A stretch of 64,000 nucleotides of DNA from Pseudoxanthomonas composti. GTDB taxonomy: Bacteria > Pseudomonadota > Gammaproteobacteria > Xanthomonadales > Xanthomonadaceae. Of this stretch, positions 63,032-64,000 are shown piece by piece (the first letter of the stretch is position 1; the number at the start of each line of letters is the position of its first letter). The notes beneath the pieces were generated by a model. That model saw only the letters and a program-made list of their open reading frames with translations, was not told the origin of the DNA and made no database searches. The position numbers and the translations under genes are program-made. The DNA lies in contig NZ_SAWZ01000002.1 in assembly GCF_004122095.1 (NCBI RefSeq), positions 310,001 through 374,000 on the forward strand, read 5' to 3'.

Positions 63032-64000
63032 TCAGGCCTCGTCGCGCCAGCGGCGGGCGTAGATGGCCAGGGCGATGAAGGCCACGCCGACGGCCACGCC
63101 GATCCACAGGTCCAGGCTGGTGTAGATCCGCGGATCGGTCAGGCTGTGCAGCACCATCTGCAGGCTGTCCTCGGGGGTCCTGGCCGCGTTGAGCGCGGTC
63201 TCAGCGGTCTCGTTCTGGGCCAGGCGGGAGAACACCCAGAACCCGGGAAGCACGCTCAGCAGGCCGCGGTAGCCCACCACGTACCAGACCGAACCCAGCG
63301 GCAGGTGGATGCCGGGCAGGGCAGCCATCACGCTGATGATCAGGCAGGCCAGCAGCGGCAGCAGCACGGCCCACAGGAACGGCTTGCTCCGGGCCACGGC
63401 CGAGCACAGCATCAGCCAGCCCACCGCGGGCAGCGACCACAGCAGTCCGATCGGCAGGGTGGCCAGCATTGCGCCCAGGATGCGGAACGGGTGCGACTCG
63501 GAGAACAGGCTGGAAGCGCCTTCCAGGCCGGTGGCCGCGATGGTCGCCGCGCTCACCATCCACAGCGCCACGCCCAGCAGCATGCCGATGATCACCGAGA
63601 TCAGGGGCGCCAGCAGCAGCGCCCAGGCGGCCTTGGACAGCACCGTGGCGGTGTCGGAGATCGGCAGCGACTTCCAGAATAGCGCGCTGCGGTCGCGGCG
63701 GTCGTCGTACAGGCTGCCCAAGGCGTAGAAGAACACCACGAAGGCCAGCACCGAGCCGGTGATGCCGTTGCCCAGCATCAACATCACATCGCCCACAGCG
63801 GCGAAGGAGCCGGTGATTTCCGTGTCGCCGCGGTGCATCTCCAGGTCCTGCGAGCGCAGCTGGATCACCCCGACCACCGCCATCAGCGCCGAGAGCACCA
63901 CGACGATCGTGCCGGTGATCACCTGCGCCCAGACGAATCCGCCGCGGTTTTCCCAGTATTCGCGCTTCAACAACCACAGGAAGGTGTTGGCCGGGCTCCC
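63032..64000 (-). CDS. ABC-2 type transporter permease (5' end outside window)
   Basis: The frame is open to the window end, so the start lies beyond 64000; residues such as ANTFLWLLKREYWENRGG precede the first TTG codons at 63971-63973. The visible 320-odd residues hold about six helices. After the first helix (VWAQVITGTIVVVLSALMA) comes a periplasmic loop, then the YDDRRDRSALFWKSLPIS cytoplasmic turn typical of ABC-2 permeases, and further helices (WALLLAPLISVIIGMLLGVA and others). The C-terminus ends AIYARRWRDEA. The gene precedes the DUF4097 protein by 76 bases. A partner ATPase is expected just outside the window. Confidence 0.85.
   Translation of the reverse strand, partial: GSPANTFLWLLKREYWENRGGFVWAQVITGTIVVVLSALMAVVGVIQLRSQDLEMHRGDTEITGSFAAVGDVMLMLGNGITGSVLAFVVFFYALGSLYDDRRDRSALFWKSLPISDTATVLSKAAWALLLAPLISVIIGMLLGVALWMVSAATIAATGLEGASSLFSESHPFRILGAMLATLPIGLLWSLPAVGWLMLCSAVARSKPFLWAVLLPLLACLIISVMAALPGIHLPLGSVWYVVGYRGLLSVLPGFWVFSRLAQNETAETALNAARTPEDSLQMVLHSLTDPRIYTSLDLWIGVAVGVAFIALAIYARRWRDEA

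Overview
The window is about 70% G+C, with gene content and synteny typical of the Xanthomonadaceae (Lysobacteraceae; the Stenotrophomonas / Pseudoxanthomonas / Lysobacter / Xanthomonas group). Pointers are the glk-edd-eda Entner-Doudoroff cluster next to ugpC, smc-zipA-ligA-epmA in a row, sucAB-lpdA, a PilH-like regulator, DUF3011 and YggN (DUF2884) proteins, and a GyrA carrying Gln at the quinolone position 83, as reported for Stenotrophomonas maltophilia. The genus cannot be fixed from this sequence alone. It is chromosomal and mostly housekeeping; no phage, IS element, tRNA, rRNA or CRISPR was seen.

Layout. 1-669: 3' end of a probable six-hairpin glycosidase. 905-6529: an ABC ATPase, two DUF3526-type permeases and a TonB-dependent receptor, preceded by a sequence close to Zur operators, so probably a metal (zinc) acquisition or trafficking module. 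6747-10709 (minus): eda, edd, glk, with LacI-type operator-like dyads near glk/ugpC and between glk and edd. 11046-20501 (plus): ugpC, smc, zipA, ligA, epmA. 20693-25555: a DUF3011 lipoprotein, mtnA and gyrA.

26189-41643 (plus): a thioester alpha-2-macroglobulin lipoprotein and, 8 kb further on, penicillin-binding protein 1C, which is its usual direct neighbour. Between them lies an export cassette: HlyD-type adaptor, MacB-type ATPase, large FtsX-type permease, a VapBC toxin-antitoxin pair, an NtrC-type regulator and a histidine kinase. The last four genes are chained by 4-base stop/start overlaps (vapB-vapC, vapC-regulator, regulator-kinase). A sigma-54-like promoter and an upstream dyad precede the cassette.

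41815-44573: stress genes (ferritin-like protein, peroxiredoxin, Hsp20 with a heat-shock-type promoter, CbpA-type DnaJ). 44786-47102 (minus): PilH-like receiver, AcuI-type reductase, LOG protein. 47272-52935 (minus): 2-oxoglutarate dehydrogenase genes sucA-sucB-lpdA. 53122-56115 (minus): GNAT protein, RoxA hydroxylase, DUF2834 membrane protein, VOC protein. purB (minus) and fumC (plus) diverge from 57545-57755. 59478-64000 (minus): envelope genes, namely a small lipoprotein, an atypical low-GC membrane-anchored metallophosphatase, a YggN lipoprotein, a GSGD-repeat beta-helix protein and an ABC permease running off the window.

Many intergenic gaps carry interspersed repeats of four kinds: GGTGGATGA/GGTGGACAA hairpin units, sometimes tandemly amplified; long inverted repeats of GGAACGAG-type words; an analogous GGGACCGG type; and REP-like palindromes. 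They are the most distinctive non-coding feature of the window.
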